Below, one piece after another: positions 23,297-36,710 of a stretch of DNA of 64,000 nt (its first letter is position 1; each line of letters opens with the position of its first letter). The notes beneath the pieces were generated by a model that was given only the letters and a program-made list of their open reading frames with translations, did not search any database and was not told the origin of the DNA. The translations under genes and the position numbers were made by a program. This DNA is from Paulownia fortunei (lineage: Eukaryota > Streptophyta > Magnoliopsida > Lamiales > Paulowniaceae). Location of the stretch: positions 16,952,071 through 17,016,070 of the forward strand of contig CM033118.1 in NCBI GenBank assembly GCA_019321725.1. The letters are read 5' to 3'.

Positions 23297-25422
23297 GTAA
23301 ATACACAACCAATCAAATCACATAAAGAACAGAATTTCATACAGAATAGACCAATCATAAGTTCCAAGGTAGGTACCCTTCCATAATAATACAGGAAAAG
23401 AAGGGTAGAGCAAATTAGGTCCCATTGGGTCCAAAGCCAACCTGAATTTGCCTGTACAGTTATCTGTCAAGAATTTCAGTCACATGAATAATATAAATAC
23501 TCAGAACTTTAGATAAGAAAACAAGATCATCACTTAATGCACATGATCTTGTCAAATGGGGTTAATAATGAAAAGACCAGCTGGATGAGTCTCAGCCAAG
23601 AAACTGAGACGAACATCAATAGTTTTTATATCTGTTTTCTTTATTTACTGTTTTTATTATGTATATACAGGGATAGAGTTAGAAAATGAAAATAAGGGAT
23701 AAAATTTATTTTTTCTTAAAATAATAGATTAAAAAAAAAGTATTTTTAATTTTTTAGAAAAGAGATAAAATTTTAAAATTTAATAATTTATATAAAAAAT
23801 TCATATTAAATTTAAAATTTTATAGAATTGAGAGGGGCGGCGGCAGCCCCAACTCCATCAGTACAGTGTATCATGGAGAAATTTTGAAAAAGAGAAACTA
23901 TTTTGATGAGGGCGACAAGGGTTAGGGCAAATTGGTCATTTAGCCACATATATACTAATTAATGCCATCAAATACTATCCTTTCAGAGTAAAACAACGCT
24001 CACATTTCTAATGGAACTTGAGTCCCAAACCTTACAATTGTACTAGTTTTGCAACATTAATTTTACTACTTGCACAAAATCTCATTAACGAAGTCATCTA
24101 CCACCATTAATTTATCAAAAATAATAGCAACACTATAGAAAGGAAAGTCATAGATGGCTAATATATTGTGGTTGAAACATATGTCAAATTTAGGGCACAA
24201 ATTTTATATGACCTATTTGGTATAAAATCGACTACTTAAGTGATAGAGGGTTTTTTATAGAATCATAAACTCTTGTATCATAATTTTATTTTGTTTCAAG
24301 AAATTCCCTTAGCTTTGTAAGAAGACAAATACCTCATTTTAGCTATTTTTTTATCTTTATCATATAGTTATCTTTAATATGGCCCATAGGAGGATAACAA
24401 TTCTTGAAAAAAAAAAAGAAAAAAATGAATGAGAATATCTAAAGGGCAAAGGTTGGTGAAATATAGCTGGCTGTTTTCATTCTACTAGAGAACATGGGCT
24501 CTGATGACCATCTGCTCCATGCCAGCTTCATTGCATTCACTCCACCATATATGCATATAAATCATAAATGTTGTTTGAATTAAAAGTGGAAGCTTCCTTT
24601 GAAGGTGCATGCAAGCCAATGAAACCATGACTTTTTACTCTAAAAGAAAAGTTCCCCATTTTGCTTGGCTTCAAACCTTTCATTCATGCATGTTTTCATT
24701 AAATTGTTTCTGCTACACACAAATCAAAAAGAAAGGCTAGAGGGGGACCTTTTTTTACCTTGTTATTTGATGATGATGTTATTATTCATGAGGGACTTTA
24801 TACCTTTACAATGTGGATTTTGATGTGGTGGTGGTGAGTTAGAAAATTCTTACATACATTTGGTGTTTTCACATTAAATGATGAGAAATCATGCCACGAG
24901 ACCTGTCTAGTTAAGACGTAATTTTAGTGGAATTCATTGTGTGTATGAATTCCATATGAATTCCAATTAAGTGTTTTATTTGAAAAATGAATATTGCACC
25001 TAATATATATATATACTGAGTACAATATTTACAAAGAATATGGGCGAAGATCAAACCGAATATTCCTACATGTAAAATGTGGCAAAAGTCAAGCCCCTCC
25101 ACATGTTGTGCATTTAAGAATCACACTTGTATTTTTCCAATTCAATTTCCAGCCTGCAGATTTGGTTCTTGACTTGTAATGACGTGTTAATTATGATGAG
25201 TTGATGGCTTGAAAATCCTATGGATGATATTGGGGCTGCCTGTGATTTTCAACTGCGCCTTTGACTGATTCATTTTTCAAGTTTGCAGCCAAGAATGGTT
25301 CCTCCTATGTATTAAAACCATCTCATTTAAGTAGAAAAAATTGGCCAATCTCAGAAACAGAGATTATGGGCTTTTTAGTTCTAGGCTTGTCATCGTGTTG
25401 GCTGTATACTACTATAAGAAAT
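23297..25422. other. Intergenic, no gene recognised
   Basis: Contains one small element (23655-23870, listed separately). The remainder is AT-rich with no convincing reading frame. A-rich tract at 24405-24425, CATGCA elements near 24550-24690. Confidence 0.4.
23655..23870. mobile_element. Short copy of the ACGGAGCCAG-type MITE-like family
   Basis: Starts AGAGTTAGAAAATGAAAATAAGGG and ends GGGGCGGCGGCAGCCCC-AACTCCATC, the same plan as the copies at 12908 and 31445 (purine-rich left end, AAATTTAAAATTT-type middle, GC-rich right end with a CTCC motif). Only the general structure matches well. Confidence 0.4.
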
Positions 25423-25425
25423 TTA

Positions 25426-25817
25426 GACTTTGTTTTGTTTTGTTTTATTTTTTATTGTTTTGAGAAAAATATTTTGAGAGAATATATTTTAGTAGTGGGA
25501 TCAAATAATGTGTAGAAAATGAAAATGTGTATGGATATTTTGTTGGCAATAAATGATGTGATGTAATTTGGGTGATATTTTTAACTGTCAATATTTTTGT
25601 AGTTAGTAAAAGACATTTTCAACTGTAAATATTTTATCGATATTGTTTTATTGTAGTTAGTAAGAGTATAATAGAGTATAAGATTATTTAAAATTTGTAA
25701 ATGTTGATATGTGTTTTTGGGGAATGAAAATACAATTTCCAAAAAATATAAATAGCAAAACTATTTTCATTTTTGGGGAAAGAAAATAGTGGAATGAAAA
25801 TGAAACCAAACAAAGCC
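25426..25817. mobile_element. Harbinger/Tourist-like MITE (392 bp)
   Basis: Flanked by TTA on both sides (25423-25425, 25818-25820). The ends are GACTTTGTTTTGTTTTG and, inward from the right, GGCTTTGTTTGGTTTCATTTT. The interior repeats TATTTT-rich motifs and has no coding capacity. Confidence 0.7.
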
Positions 25818-25820
25818 TTA

Positions 25821-28800
25821 AATTTCTAATTACTTACTTGTGTTACAAAAGATTTTGAATTTGAAGACAGTGGTGCAATTGAATATAGGTATAAGTGGTA
25901 ATGCAATTTTAGATTGGGAGGAAACATCACTTACCTCACAATTTGCTTCTATAAAATTATTGCCTTATATGAACATTGGCAACCCCTTGAATTATTTAGG
26001 AGTTGAGGTTAAAATTTTATTATTTGGGCTAAAATTATCACGTAATTCAATTTAATTCAAAACGAATTAAAATGAGGGAAAAAAAAGGACTTTTATTTCA
26101 CAAACAAACGCTTAAACAATTAGGGTGAGGGATCTCAAGCAAGTTTCATTATTAAAGATGGTGCTCGAGTATAAAGAGAATAATTTTCTCAAACTCAACT
26201 CTGATAGCAAGAAACATACGATAAGTATAATTTTCACTCATCATATATAATTAATTGTACTCATCTTAGAATATGAGTTATTTAAATTGATTTTGTACTT
26301 ATCTCTTTCATGTAATAAGGTGCACTATGTGTAGATTGCACATATATATATAAAAAAATAAACATATAAATCACACTCTGATTGATGTACTGATTCTAGG
26401 TAGAATTTCTCTACATTGCATCTGTATGTTCTTATTGAACTGAATCATGATGAAACTCATATGAGATCAAATATAGCAATAATGAGGTGCCTTTACCTCC
26501 ATTTTTGCAAAGTTGTCTCATTGCTATATCATTTCCAATCTAATAATAGATAAGGAAATATAAAGGTGAGATTAGTACAAATCCTATAACTTTTAGTTTT
26601 TTATATGTTAAAATCAATCTTATAACATGGAGTTCTTGGTAAAAAATTAAAATCAGTTATGACAGCCAAGAGTAAAATTGGCAAATTGATATAATTAACT
26701 AAGAAATAATATTAAGGTCAATTCATGGAACCTATAATATGATGCAACAACTAATAATCTTCTTAGTCCCACTTAAAAGTGTTGGGAAAATGGAATTTGG
26801 TTTCCAAGGCCCATCAAAAGTTTATATATAGATTTTTTACGCGAGTTTCTTTTTCAAAGATCAATGTAGCATGCAATTAGGTTAAAAAATAAATTAAATT
26901 ACACGATATTTTATTTAAGATCAATTATTAAAATTTTATTTAAATTTAATTTCTTAACTTAATAAATTAAATTTAAACATAAAATAGCAATAACATTTTT
27001 CAACACTTTTCCAGTGGCTCCAACGTGTCAAATAACAAGTTAACAAAAAAAGCATGACACCACCAATAAAAATTACTACATATTTGATGATAAGAATTAG
27101 CCAAACTCGACTTGAACTCGACTCGGTTAGTAAAAAAATAAAAAGATATGTATAAAAAGATCAAACTATTTATGTTCGATTTGATTAAAATTTGTTTAAT
27201 CTCGACCTAATTAACAATCAAACAAAACTCAAATATAATTTTTAAATTTTGATAAAAATTTAAACAAATTTGAACAATATCTATCTCGATTCGATTCGTT
27301 TACACCTTTACATGTAATTAGGCAACTATTAATTGTACTGATTTAATTTATGATATGTTGATATAATATATGAATAATGTAATAGATCGTTCTCATAAAA
27401 CAAAATGTTGTCACTATAGAAATAAAGGTAAAATGGATTATTAAATTACTTCAAGTCCCATCAATTAATTAGGGTGGCAATATGATTTAGGATCCATGAA
27501 GCTGATGTAATTGAATGCGATAACTGCTAGTTGTTAATCATACTTTAATTGTGGATCCAATATGGTTGGATCAAATTAATTGATTTCATATACATATTTA
27601 GATCGACAATAATAGTTTTACGAAAACCACAAAAGGTTTAAATATGTGTTAAGACACATTAATACAAAAAGACCCCTAAGGTCCAAATGCCATGAATTAT
27701 CTCTCATCTTCATCTTGGTAGATATATAATAGATTTTCAATCAGAATTTATTTTAATTAAATGAAATTGTAAAATATATAATTATATTACATTTCCAGCG
27801 GGACTCAAACTCAAGACCTCAATATAAGTTTTGGGATCTCAAAAATGCAACTTGAGCAACTCCTATGTCGATGAAGTATTGTCCAAAATCCAAAATGTGG
27901 CTCCAAAAATTTTGCAAGTATAATGTTTTGGGCCCAAATTTAACCTAAATTTTCTAAGACGAGTCAAACTAACTCGAGTGAGGCTCGACTAGATCTTGAG
28001 TTATTCGACCTCTAGCTTGAGCTTTTCAGAGCTAAGTTTGAGCATCAATATGTTGTTTAAAAGCTCATGAGTTGGCTAGAGAGCTTTTAATTTTTTTAAA
28101 ATTAATTTTAAAATTTAATTAACAATAGTATTACTAGTTGTTGTAGTAATTATAGTAATAAATTTATGTTGTCCTTGTAGTTCTATACAATCACAAAAAT
28201 ATTAATAATTGTAAAATTACATTTTAAGTGTATGTGATAAATTTATATATAAGAAAAACATGAATGATAATCAATAATGCTAATAATTATAATTGATATA
28301 GTTAAATAATATTCATATTAATTCACATATTAAAATAATTCTTTTTTTTATAGATGAGATCAACTTCGAGCTCCAAGTTTTCAAAATTAGCTTGATATTT
28401 TGAAATCAAACTCGAGTTTGAGCTCAAGTTCTAAGTTTTCAAAATTAGCTTAAGCTTGAATTTTGAGCCTAAAAATTTTTGATAGCCCAATTCAAATTCT
28501 ACTCATTTGCAGTCATAGTTTCATCAAAAGTATATGAATTTATTTCTATAAATTAATACGAGTCTAATAATTCAATTAATCGTCACTATTGAAAAACGTG
28601 AGCAACTCCTCTCTCTAAAACTGCGCATTAACTAGCAAATTTTGATTTGGATAATGTATTTAAGAGAACTTTTCTATCTACTCCGTTTTCGATTGGTCTA
28701 TAGGATTCATTTTTTGACCTAATTCAATCCAAAAATTTGCCACCTCTAAATAATTATTGTAATCTTACAATTAAGGATTTAATTAGTTCAGTGATGAACC

Positions 28801-30579
28801 CAAACATCCCAAGATATAAAATGTTGCACATAATAAAAATAAATAAATAAATAAAATAATAAAAAGAACATCATTATGTAAGTCGCATAGAAATGTTTGC
28901 ATCCTTTGGTCCTGTAGATATTAATTCAATTATATAAAAACATTAAATATGGATAAGATTAACTATAATTTAAAATTAATACTCATCAAATTGATATTGA
29001 AATTGAATACTTACTAGTATTTTTTTAAAAAGAGTAAAAAAAATTAGTCTTCATAAAAGTATTATTTAACTAAAATCGCAATCTAAAATAATTGATGACA
29101 ATCCAATTTTAAAATTGAAATAAAAACTCAATAAAACAACAAAAGTTGTCCCAATCAACATCAAGTGATCAAGCAAACTGCAAAATGCGGGTTCGACATT
29201 GATCTAATGGGACTTGAGCAAGTAAATTCAAATTTACAAACGTCAAAATTGAGCCAAAAGATCAAGAAAACTTTCCCAAATTTCCAATGACTTCATGATC
29301 AAAACTCAATAGCTTGCTTTTTCCGACATATTCCTTTAGATGATCATACAAGGGTGATGATTATTTGACTAGTAGTAACTTGATTTAATATGTTTGATAC
29401 AAAAAGGCCAATAATAATGTGGGAAAAATATTTTTCTTTACTTCATAACCACATATCATAACCTAATGAACTTCATAACAAATTTTGAATAGCAGATAGT
29501 GAGATTGATTGATAGTACTATGAGCATTAAATATTCATACAGAAATGTGCTTGGAAAGATCAAATATTTGCAAATCTAATAAAAGATTGGAACTGGAAAG
29601 AGGTGGACATGTTTTATGGAAGAGGATCCTATTGGCACTAAAATTGGCCTCACATAAATGTTGAATATTGAGCAACACCCTTCTGCAATTCTAGTCTAGA
29701 ATTTACACAATTATCATTATGATAAAAAAAAAAAATACTTGTCTCATGAAATTTAACCAGTTCACTTGTCAGTGATTTAGTCAGGCTGAGTGTTAAAAAA
29801 ACAAGATTTTTTTCTTAAATATTTTGGTGCATTTCAACTCGATAAAAATAAATTAAATTTAAAAAAGGGTTTAAAAATTTAGAAAATAAACAAAATAAGC
29901 AATACGAGTCGAAAATTAACAAGCTACTTACCAAAAGAAAATAAATCTTAAAATGAAAAAGAAATGTAATTATCTCAAACAGGAAGAGGCTGTTGAGTAG
30001 GCTATCCAATTTTGTATCGGTTCGCAAACAGCAAAACAAAGTACAGGAATAAATCAACGGCAGCAATTTTATTTTTTTTCCAAAATCTTTTGAGTTAGTA
30101 CTTATTAAATTTCTTGGAATGTAGAAACTATGTTCTACTAGGTAGCTTGGAATTGGGGCTTTGATGAGAATCTGTATGAGAAAATGAAAAGCCAATCTCT
30201 GCCGCCAAACACAGAACAAATTTGTGGTTTTTGTGATTTCCAAAGCATCAAAGGTCAAACCCTAATTCTCATTTCTCACGAATGAACACCAAATGGTGCA
30301 CAACGTACAAACAGTTTTTGTTCCAAGAAGGATGAGAGAGGGGAGCTTATTCCTATCCATTAGTACACATGCCAATGGAGACTCTAAACTACAAGTAATT
30401 TACACTTTCTGCTCTTTCCAACGTAGGGAAGAGCTCATCTTGCTGTCTCCTTCAGGCTGGATAGATTTATGGAGTTAAAAAGCTATCAGTTCAAACCCTA
30501 AAACCCCACCAAAAGAAGAAGATAAACCGGAAAAAGAAACCTAAAAACTGCCCAGTTGTTCTGAAGAAGCACATTTTCT
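25821..30579. other. Intergenic, no gene recognised
   Basis: Long AT-rich stretch between the MITE and the MYB gene; includes the element at 27958-28500 and, next to the MYB stop, the probable MYB 3' UTR (about 30400-30579). A minus-strand open stretch at 29815-30258 is hydrophobic and AT-driven and is not considered a gene. 27110-27300 has ACTCGACTTGAACTCGACTCGG-like words shared with 27958-28500. Confidence 0.4.
27958..28500. repeat. Dispersed repeat with CTCGAG/GAGCT-rich ends
   Basis: The left end is rich in ACTCGAGT, GGCTCGACT and CTTGAGCTTTT; the right end in ACTCGAGTTTGAGCTCAAG and TTAGCTTAAGCTTGA. The two ends are loosely inverted around an AT-rich centre. Such 'actcgag/gagctc' elements are widespread in dicots. 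Boundaries are approximate. Confidence 0.4.
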
Positions 30580-32241
30580 TCAGAACAAATCAGCAGTTTC
30601 CCCCAAGGCCATGTCCATGAAATCCCCTTCCTGCCCTTGTGCAGCTGCATCTTCAAAAAGCCATTTCTCCAACAAGCTAAAGGGCATTTGAGTGTCCAAA
30701 TTAGGCTTGCTCTCGTCTTGTAAAATTCCAGTTTCAGGTGTGCAATTTGCAGCCTCAAATTTGGCTTCATGTTCCTCTTGTGAGACCTCCGAATTCGAAG
30801 AATTGAAGCTGAGGAATGGAGTGCTGATTGCCCCTTCACTCGGGCTAGAAGTAAGTCCAACTGAAGGGTTGTTGAAGGAAGTACTCAGAGTGCTCTCAGA
30901 TGAGCCTGGCTGAGTGACTTTTGGGGATTTTTGCATCCAGTTTTCGAGCAAACGAGCAATGTTTTCAGCACTATGTGCGTATGTAGATGTTTGGATTGGC
31001 CTAGTTTGTGCAGCCATGGGAAAGAACTTCGAATCAAGCGATGAATTCGTGTCGGATTTATCGAGGGAAAGAGCCTTACAGAGGGCCTGTTTGGCCATGT
31101 GAATGTCTGTCTGAAGCCTCCTCTCCCACTGGCCCTTTGAAATTGATTGAGAATCTGAGGAACTCCCATTTTCGCTTTTTTCATCATGCCCATGAATCTT
31201 TCCCAGCTTCTTTTTCAAGTGAGTGTTCCAATAGTTCTTGATATCGTTGTCGGTTCTCTGAGGAAGGTATGAAGCTATAGCAGCCCATCTGCAAACAAAA
31301 AGATGTACACTTATCATAAAGGGAAATTAAACAATAAGATCTAAGTTCTTGAATTAAGAAATGCTGATCAAAATATATATGTAAATATAGTTAGAGAACC
31401 ATAGAAATCTTCCTTTTGGGAACTGGGATTCCATTGTTAGGTCCAGCTATAAATGAACGGAACCAGAAATTTTAGATTTGAGGGGCGAACCATATTAAAA
31501 AAAGGGTATCATTTATATGGGGGGCTAAATTTTAAAATTTAATGAATTTGTGTATAAAATTTATTATAAATTTAAAATTATGTATAGTTGAATTTAAGAT
31601 TATCTAGAGTTGGGAGGACGGCTGCCATGCTAGTCCCCTAGCTCCGTACCTGCAACTATCCAACCCTAGTTTCAAACAAACATGTTGAGATCTTGCATGG
31701 GCTTCATTTTTAGTGTGTGTTGTGTGTGTTGTGTGTGTTTTTTTGTGTGTGATGACAAAGGATTACTTATGTACATACCGATTGCCAAGAAGAGCTTGGA
31801 GGTGGATGATCATTTTCTCCTCATGTTCGGTGAAGTTACCGCGCCTGATGCCCGGCCGGAGATAATTAGTCCACCGGAGCCTGCAACTCTTGCTGCATCT
31901 AAGCAAGCCTGATCAGAAAGAAAAAGGAAATGTAACTTTATGTGTGTAAAAAATCAAACAAAAAAATTTCAACAAGAGGTAGATATGCATTCAAGAAGAC
32001 GGTGGTGGAGCTGCAGAATATTTATTACAAAGCTTTTAATGATTGTAACTAACCCCCAAAAATAAATAAATAAAAAAATAAAAATGATTAGAAATTTTAT
32101 TTTCTTACCTGTGTTGGAAGGAACAGCCCTCCAGTTTCCAGGGCCATGTTCTTGAATGTAAGAAACCAAGATGATGTCCTCTTCTGGAGTCCATGGCCCT
32201 TTCTTCACACCAATTTTATCACAGCAAGGTGGCCTTCCCAT
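30580..32241 (-). CDS. R2R3-MYB transcription factor, subgroup 1 (MYB306/MYB94/MYB96-like)
   Basis: Three exons on the minus strand: 32241-32109, 31908-31779 and 31288-30580, with GT..AG introns of 200 and 490 bp. They join in frame to 323 residues. The start is the methionine of [22 protein letters not shown]; the in-frame ATG at 32289 lies in the 5' UTR. R2 spans about residues 14-62 and R3 about 67-113, ending in [22 protein letters not shown]; the two intron positions are those usual for R2R3-MYB genes. C-terminal motifs [26 protein letters not shown] and [16 protein letters not shown] are typical of the MYB306/MYB94/MYB96 branch, whose members control cuticular wax genes and drought/ABA responses; MYB60 and MYB30 are relatives with guard-cell and defence roles. 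Nuclear activator by family. A MITE-like copy sits in intron 2 (31445-31660). Exact orthology is not settled. Confidence 0.95.
31445..31660. mobile_element. MITE-like insertion in MYB intron 2
   Basis: Starts near GAACGGAACCAGAAATTTTAG and ends GTCCCCTAGCTCCGTACC. The ends are inverted (ACGGAACCAG versus TACGGAGCTAGGGG on the other strand). Structure as at 12908-13697. It makes up nearly half of the 490-bp intron and does not touch the splice sites. Confidence 0.5.
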
Positions 32242-32421
32242 ATCACTATTGGAATCTGAAACAAAAAGAACACTTTCCAAATTATTCAAGAAAAAGGGTT
32301 TTTCTTTTTTTGTTTCTAGCTAGGAGTTTGTGTTTTTCATGGCTTGGTTTTGCTCTTGTGTGGAGTAGAGTGAAATGCAGAAGCAAGAGTCTAACTGAAG
32401 GGATGGGATTTGTCTAAGGGG

Positions 32422-32430
32422 AATATATAG
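32422..32430 (-). promoter_or_regulatory. Putative TATA box of the MYB gene
   Basis: The minus strand reads CTATATATT about 185 bp upstream of the MYB start codon, in a GC-poor leader region. Distance and sequence are normal for a plant core promoter. Confidence 0.5.
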
Positions 32431-32562
32431 AGAAGAGACCAAAAGGTTGTTGTTTAGGCTGACTATGGAGAAGAAGGGGTAAAAGGGCTATTATCTTCAT
32501 TCATAAAAGAGTCAAAAGAGGACAGCAAACATCATTTACTCATTTGCTTGCAAAAAGTCAGC

Positions 32563-32565
<3 letters not shown>

Positions 32566-32597
<32 letters not shown>

Positions 32598-32614
32598 ACA
32601 CACACACACACACA
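32566..32614. repeat. Compound microsatellite (CT)n(CA)n
   Basis: About 14 CT units followed by about 9 CA units, roughly 140 bp upstream of the putative MYB TATA box. On the MYB-sense strand it reads (TG)n(AG)n. CT/GA tracts near promoters are often bound by GAGA-binding (BPC) proteins in plants; that role here is inference. Confidence 0.9.
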
Positions 32615-32851
32615 ACCGCGTGGCAATCAATGTCAATCTTGATGAAAATTAAATTTTGCCCTAAATAATTCATTTTTGTACCACACTCTTGAGATTTAAT
32701 GCAAGATTAAATTAACTAAGTATAGTTTAAGTATTTTTAGTCCCCTATTGTAAATTCAGACATGGGATTTTTTATTTATTTTTGGATAGATATAGCTTAA
32801 ATTAGAGAAGGAATTATATCCTGGGAGATATTTTTCTGTGTCTGATGCTCT

Positions 32852-33225
32852 GGCTATGTTTGGTTAGCGTCCAGAACAAGAACGTGTTTTTTTTTTTTTT
32901 TCTTCCAAAATAATTTATTTTTTCTCCAAAATAAAAGAGGACTCATTATATATCACAATTATTATATTTTCAAATTATTATATTTCTATAAATATATACC
33001 ATCTCTTTATTACATTCAAACATATAATATATAATATTAAAAAATATTAATGTGACATCATTACCCAATAAAATTGACATGAAATGATTATAATAAAAAT
33101 TGATTCATCCCAAAATACAAAACAAATATTACTTTTATTGTCTCTTCGATCTCCTAAAACACAATTCCCCAAAACACCATCCTCAAAGTATCCCAAAAAA
33201 AAACAAAAAACAAACAATCATAGCC
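32852..33225. mobile_element. MITE-like element upstream of MYB
   Basis: Inverted ends GGCTATGTTTGGTTAGC and, inward from the right, GGCTATGATTGTTTGTT. The immediate 3-bp flanks are TCT and TCG, so a clean TTA/TAA duplication is missing. AT-rich, no coding. Confidence 0.5.
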
Positions 33226-33477
33226 TCGTTTTCTTTGTAGTGAAGTGATTAAGGCCTCCTTTCTGTAATTTGTTGTCTTAATGTGCATGGACAAGTTTTT
33301 GTTCATTGGCTTGTTGCATTTGTGTGATATTGGTTAATTAGTGAATAAATATCACGGTGGGCATCTAATCTTGATTTTCACTTGAAACTTGAGTTTAAAT
33401 GAGGAGAATAATTAAATATATATTTATTAGTAATTTTTTTTTTCAAATTTGACAAACAAATAAATAAATGTTTGAGA

Positions 33478-34039
33478 CACAATGGGAAATCGTAATATTA
33501 GTGATAATATGCTGGGTACCAATGTCAAAGTTATCATTCACGATATGTACTAAATGACAAAATTATTTTTATTTTGCTACAATAATGATTTTTATAAATT
33601 TAATAGTGATAAAATTTGTATATTCGATTGTTACTATTGACACTTTGTGATACATGTACAATGACAAATCAGTAGCGATATATATATACAAACAAAAAAT
33701 TATTATGTCAGATTTTGTTGTCAATGAATTTTCATTATACATTCATGACTAATGACCAATAATGACAAGTTATACCTAATTTTTTATTTGTAGCAATACA
33801 GATATATACCTAATTTCTATATTGTTACTGAATTTTCATGCATCACTAATGATCAATAATTACAACTCAATACTAAATTATCAATAATTACAATTTATAT
33901 ACAATTCTTTCGAATAAAAATTATTGGATAGCTTTAACTAGGAATATAAGAAAAATTGTCAATATATATAATTACCGATAATTTTAATATTATTACTTCA
34001 CATGTTATATCAATAACATTTCTTTTTTCTTGTAGCGTG
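33478..34039. mobile_element. CACTA-derived non-autonomous element (562 bp)
   Basis: The right end read on the minus strand is CACGCTACAAGAAAAAAG, one insertion away from the common CACTACAAGAAAA terminus. The left end CACAATGGGAAATCGTAA is a degenerate CACTA-type start. Inside are many GTGATAA / TTGTCACTA words, as in the copies at 45970-46416 and 60398-60794. Non-coding. No clean target duplication. Confidence 0.5.
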
Positions 34040-34565
34040 AAACAAGACTAGACCATCACTAACAAGAGTATTTTTTATTTTTTATTTTTGGAACTTTTCC
34101 ATCTCGAACTTCATGTTTTAATCTTTTTGTCTTGTGGCTAATTATGTCCAATGATACTATAGAGAAATAGAGATATTTTGTCTTTTAATAGGAGATAAAT
34201 TGTGGGGGTGAAAATCAACATTTTTTTTTTTCATTTCTTTCTCGATCTCTTTCATTTCTGATCTCCCAAAATCGATCAAAATTATAAGTAGATATAAGAA
34301 CATCTTTATTCTCACTAGAATGCATAATTCCAAAGTTAGAAAAAATAGAAACTATAGAAAATTAGGTCCATATATACACAACTCAATCTACATTGAAATT
34401 CCTGTATTTGAGATATGGACTAAGAAAAGACTGTAGTTAGGGCGTTCAATAATTGATCGAACCAGATCGGAAAAATTTTGGTACATACTAAAATTGTATC
34501 AAAATATTTGATTTTGTATTTAATTTTCAGTTTAGACTGATTGAATCGTATCGGATAACGAGTTA

Positions 34566-35290
34566 TAATATTTGCATATTTTCATATATAATGTATAATA
34601 TTTATTTTCTATTTTTCTATTTTTTTTATTCACCAAAACTAAAAAAATAAGAAATAAGAAATAATTGTAATTTATTTATTTAATCTTATAACTATTTTAA
34701 TATTTTTTATTCCTTTTAGTTAATCGAAATACCGAATTAAAAAATCAAAAAATAAATTATTAATAATTAATCTAAATCAATTAATTCGATTCGACATTTA
34801 TTATAATATTTTAGGATATCGAATTTTTAATTTACTAAAATTTCAATCGTTTGATTTTACCAAGCAAACACCATTAACCACAACCAATACAGAGGTAGGG
34901 AAAAAGACTAATTGGTTTGCTTTTCATATATAATGTTTACTACAGTTATTATCTATACTTTTTATTCGCCAAAACTAAAAAATAATAAATAAGAGTTAAA
35001 ATTATATTTTCTTTGTTTAATCTTATAACTATTTTATTATTTTTTATTTTTTATTTTTTTAAGTCAATCCATGTATCAAATCAAAAAATAAAAATAAATT
35101 ATTAATAATCAATCTAAATGAATTAATTAATTTGTTCGATATTCAGTACAAAATCTTGGCAAGTCAAATTTTTAATTTATTAAAATTTTAATTTAATTTA
35201 ATTTAATTTAATTTTACCCAATAAACACGGCAGTACAGCCAATGTACAGAGGTAGGAAAAAAGACTGATTGGTTTGCTTGTCATATGTGT
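34566..35290. repeat. Tandem direct duplication, period 357 bp
   Basis: The words TTTTCATATATAATG, CGCCAAAACTAAAAAAT, AATCTTATAACTATTTTA, ATTATTAATAATCAATCTAAA and AGAGGTAGG-AAAAAGACT recur in the same order 357 bp apart (e.g. 34891 and 35248). The start overlaps a repeat beginning near 34439 with GGGCGTTCAATAATTGATCG and ending near TGGTGTTTGC (34872). AT-rich, non-coding. Confidence 0.75.
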
Positions 35291-36661
35291 ACCTGGATAC
35301 TCTAGAAGGATGAGGGCCCCAAAATAGGGACCCGTCGACCTAAGTCAATTTCTATAGTACCACCTAAGTTGTATATCCCATTTATATAATTCTTTTGGGA
35401 TGACTAATCATTTAATTATTAATTATGAACTTATAATTTTCTAAAGGCAATTAAATATCCGTAGCCAAATTGTGTCCCATATTTACTTGAGGGATAAAGG
35501 AGTGGGTAGTGGATAAGGTAGTTTTCATGCTTCAATAGCATAAATAGATAACTTTCTTTAAAAAAAAAAAATGAGTTTCTAATTATTCATGTGAATTTAA
35601 TTAAATTCCATGGTAATAATACTATGATGGATTCAATGCATAGGGCGGGCATTCTTTCCTCCTCAAGCAAAACGAGGAAATTTTTTATTTCGACAGGAAA
35701 AATTCATTTAATTTAAGAAATTTTATGAAAAAATAAGTTACGGGTCAAAATTAAATTTATATTTAGATGATAAATAATTGCTTGAAATTACTCGTTTTAA
35801 CCCAGATCCATTGCTCATCTTGCTTATTGACTTTGAACGTGGCCAAAGGCAAGACAATAGTTTCATAGCCAATCTCGTTGGTACTATAGAGTGGAAGATC
35901 TAGGCAAATAAGTATAGGTTTTGGTTTTTTTAAAAAGGATATTAGTGACAAAATGTTAATGAGAATTTGAAAGTTTTTAAATTATTACTTATTATAATGA
36001 TAGTTTTTATAAGTTTAATAGTGATAAAAACTAATATTTAAAATGATAATTAGTAATATTTAAATTATAATTATTGATAATTAATGACACAATATACTAA
36101 CAATTTAGTGTCATATATTGTATAGTGATAATTTTTATTGTCACTAAACATGTTTTACTAACTGTCATTTGTGATAACTGAAATACGATTCTCGTTAATA
36201 TTAAGTTTGTGAAATTATTACCGTAATAAAATAAAAAAATTTATCACTTAATATATGTAATTAATAACAATTTTCATATTATCACTAATCAGCAATGTCT
36301 TTGCTTGTCCAATCGGATTTATAGATGAATTAAATGACAATTATTGAAATTTGAATTAATTATTTTTTTACATAACAAAAATAAAATAGTTTTTAATGGT
36401 TCGTTGCGTCAAATTCTAGATTGTAAACTTGGCCCCTCGGGAGCTCTACGAAATTTCATGAGAGCATTGAATATATAGGTATTGTATGGCTAAAAGCTGC
36501 ATGCATGGGTGCTAGTAGACAAAATAATACAAAGTCGGCAAATCCCCCTTTTTGTCCCGTTATTTGATGTGTGAAGTGGCGAATTTGCGGTGGCTTACAA
36601 GCCTGGACGTGTCAAATGACCCTGGGGGTGGGTTCGGAGGGGTGGTGGGGGAGGTGGGGGA

Positions 36662-36663
<2 letters not shown>

Positions 36664-36710
<47 letters not shown>
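36664..36710. repeat. Microsatellite (AT)n(GTAT)n
   Basis: About 17 AT units followed by three GTAT-type units, directly after a G-rich stretch. Confidence 0.9.

Larger units (their letters stand above)
32432..33477. other. MYB upstream region
   Basis: Contains the compound microsatellite at 32566-32614 and the MITE-like segment at 32852-33225. No coding sequence seen. Confidence 0.45.

Noticed and set aside
29815..30258. 147-codon hydrophobic minus-strand open stretch
   Set aside because: Composition is driven by A/T-rich DNA (Phe, Leu, Ile, Ser), no known family and no gene structure around it.
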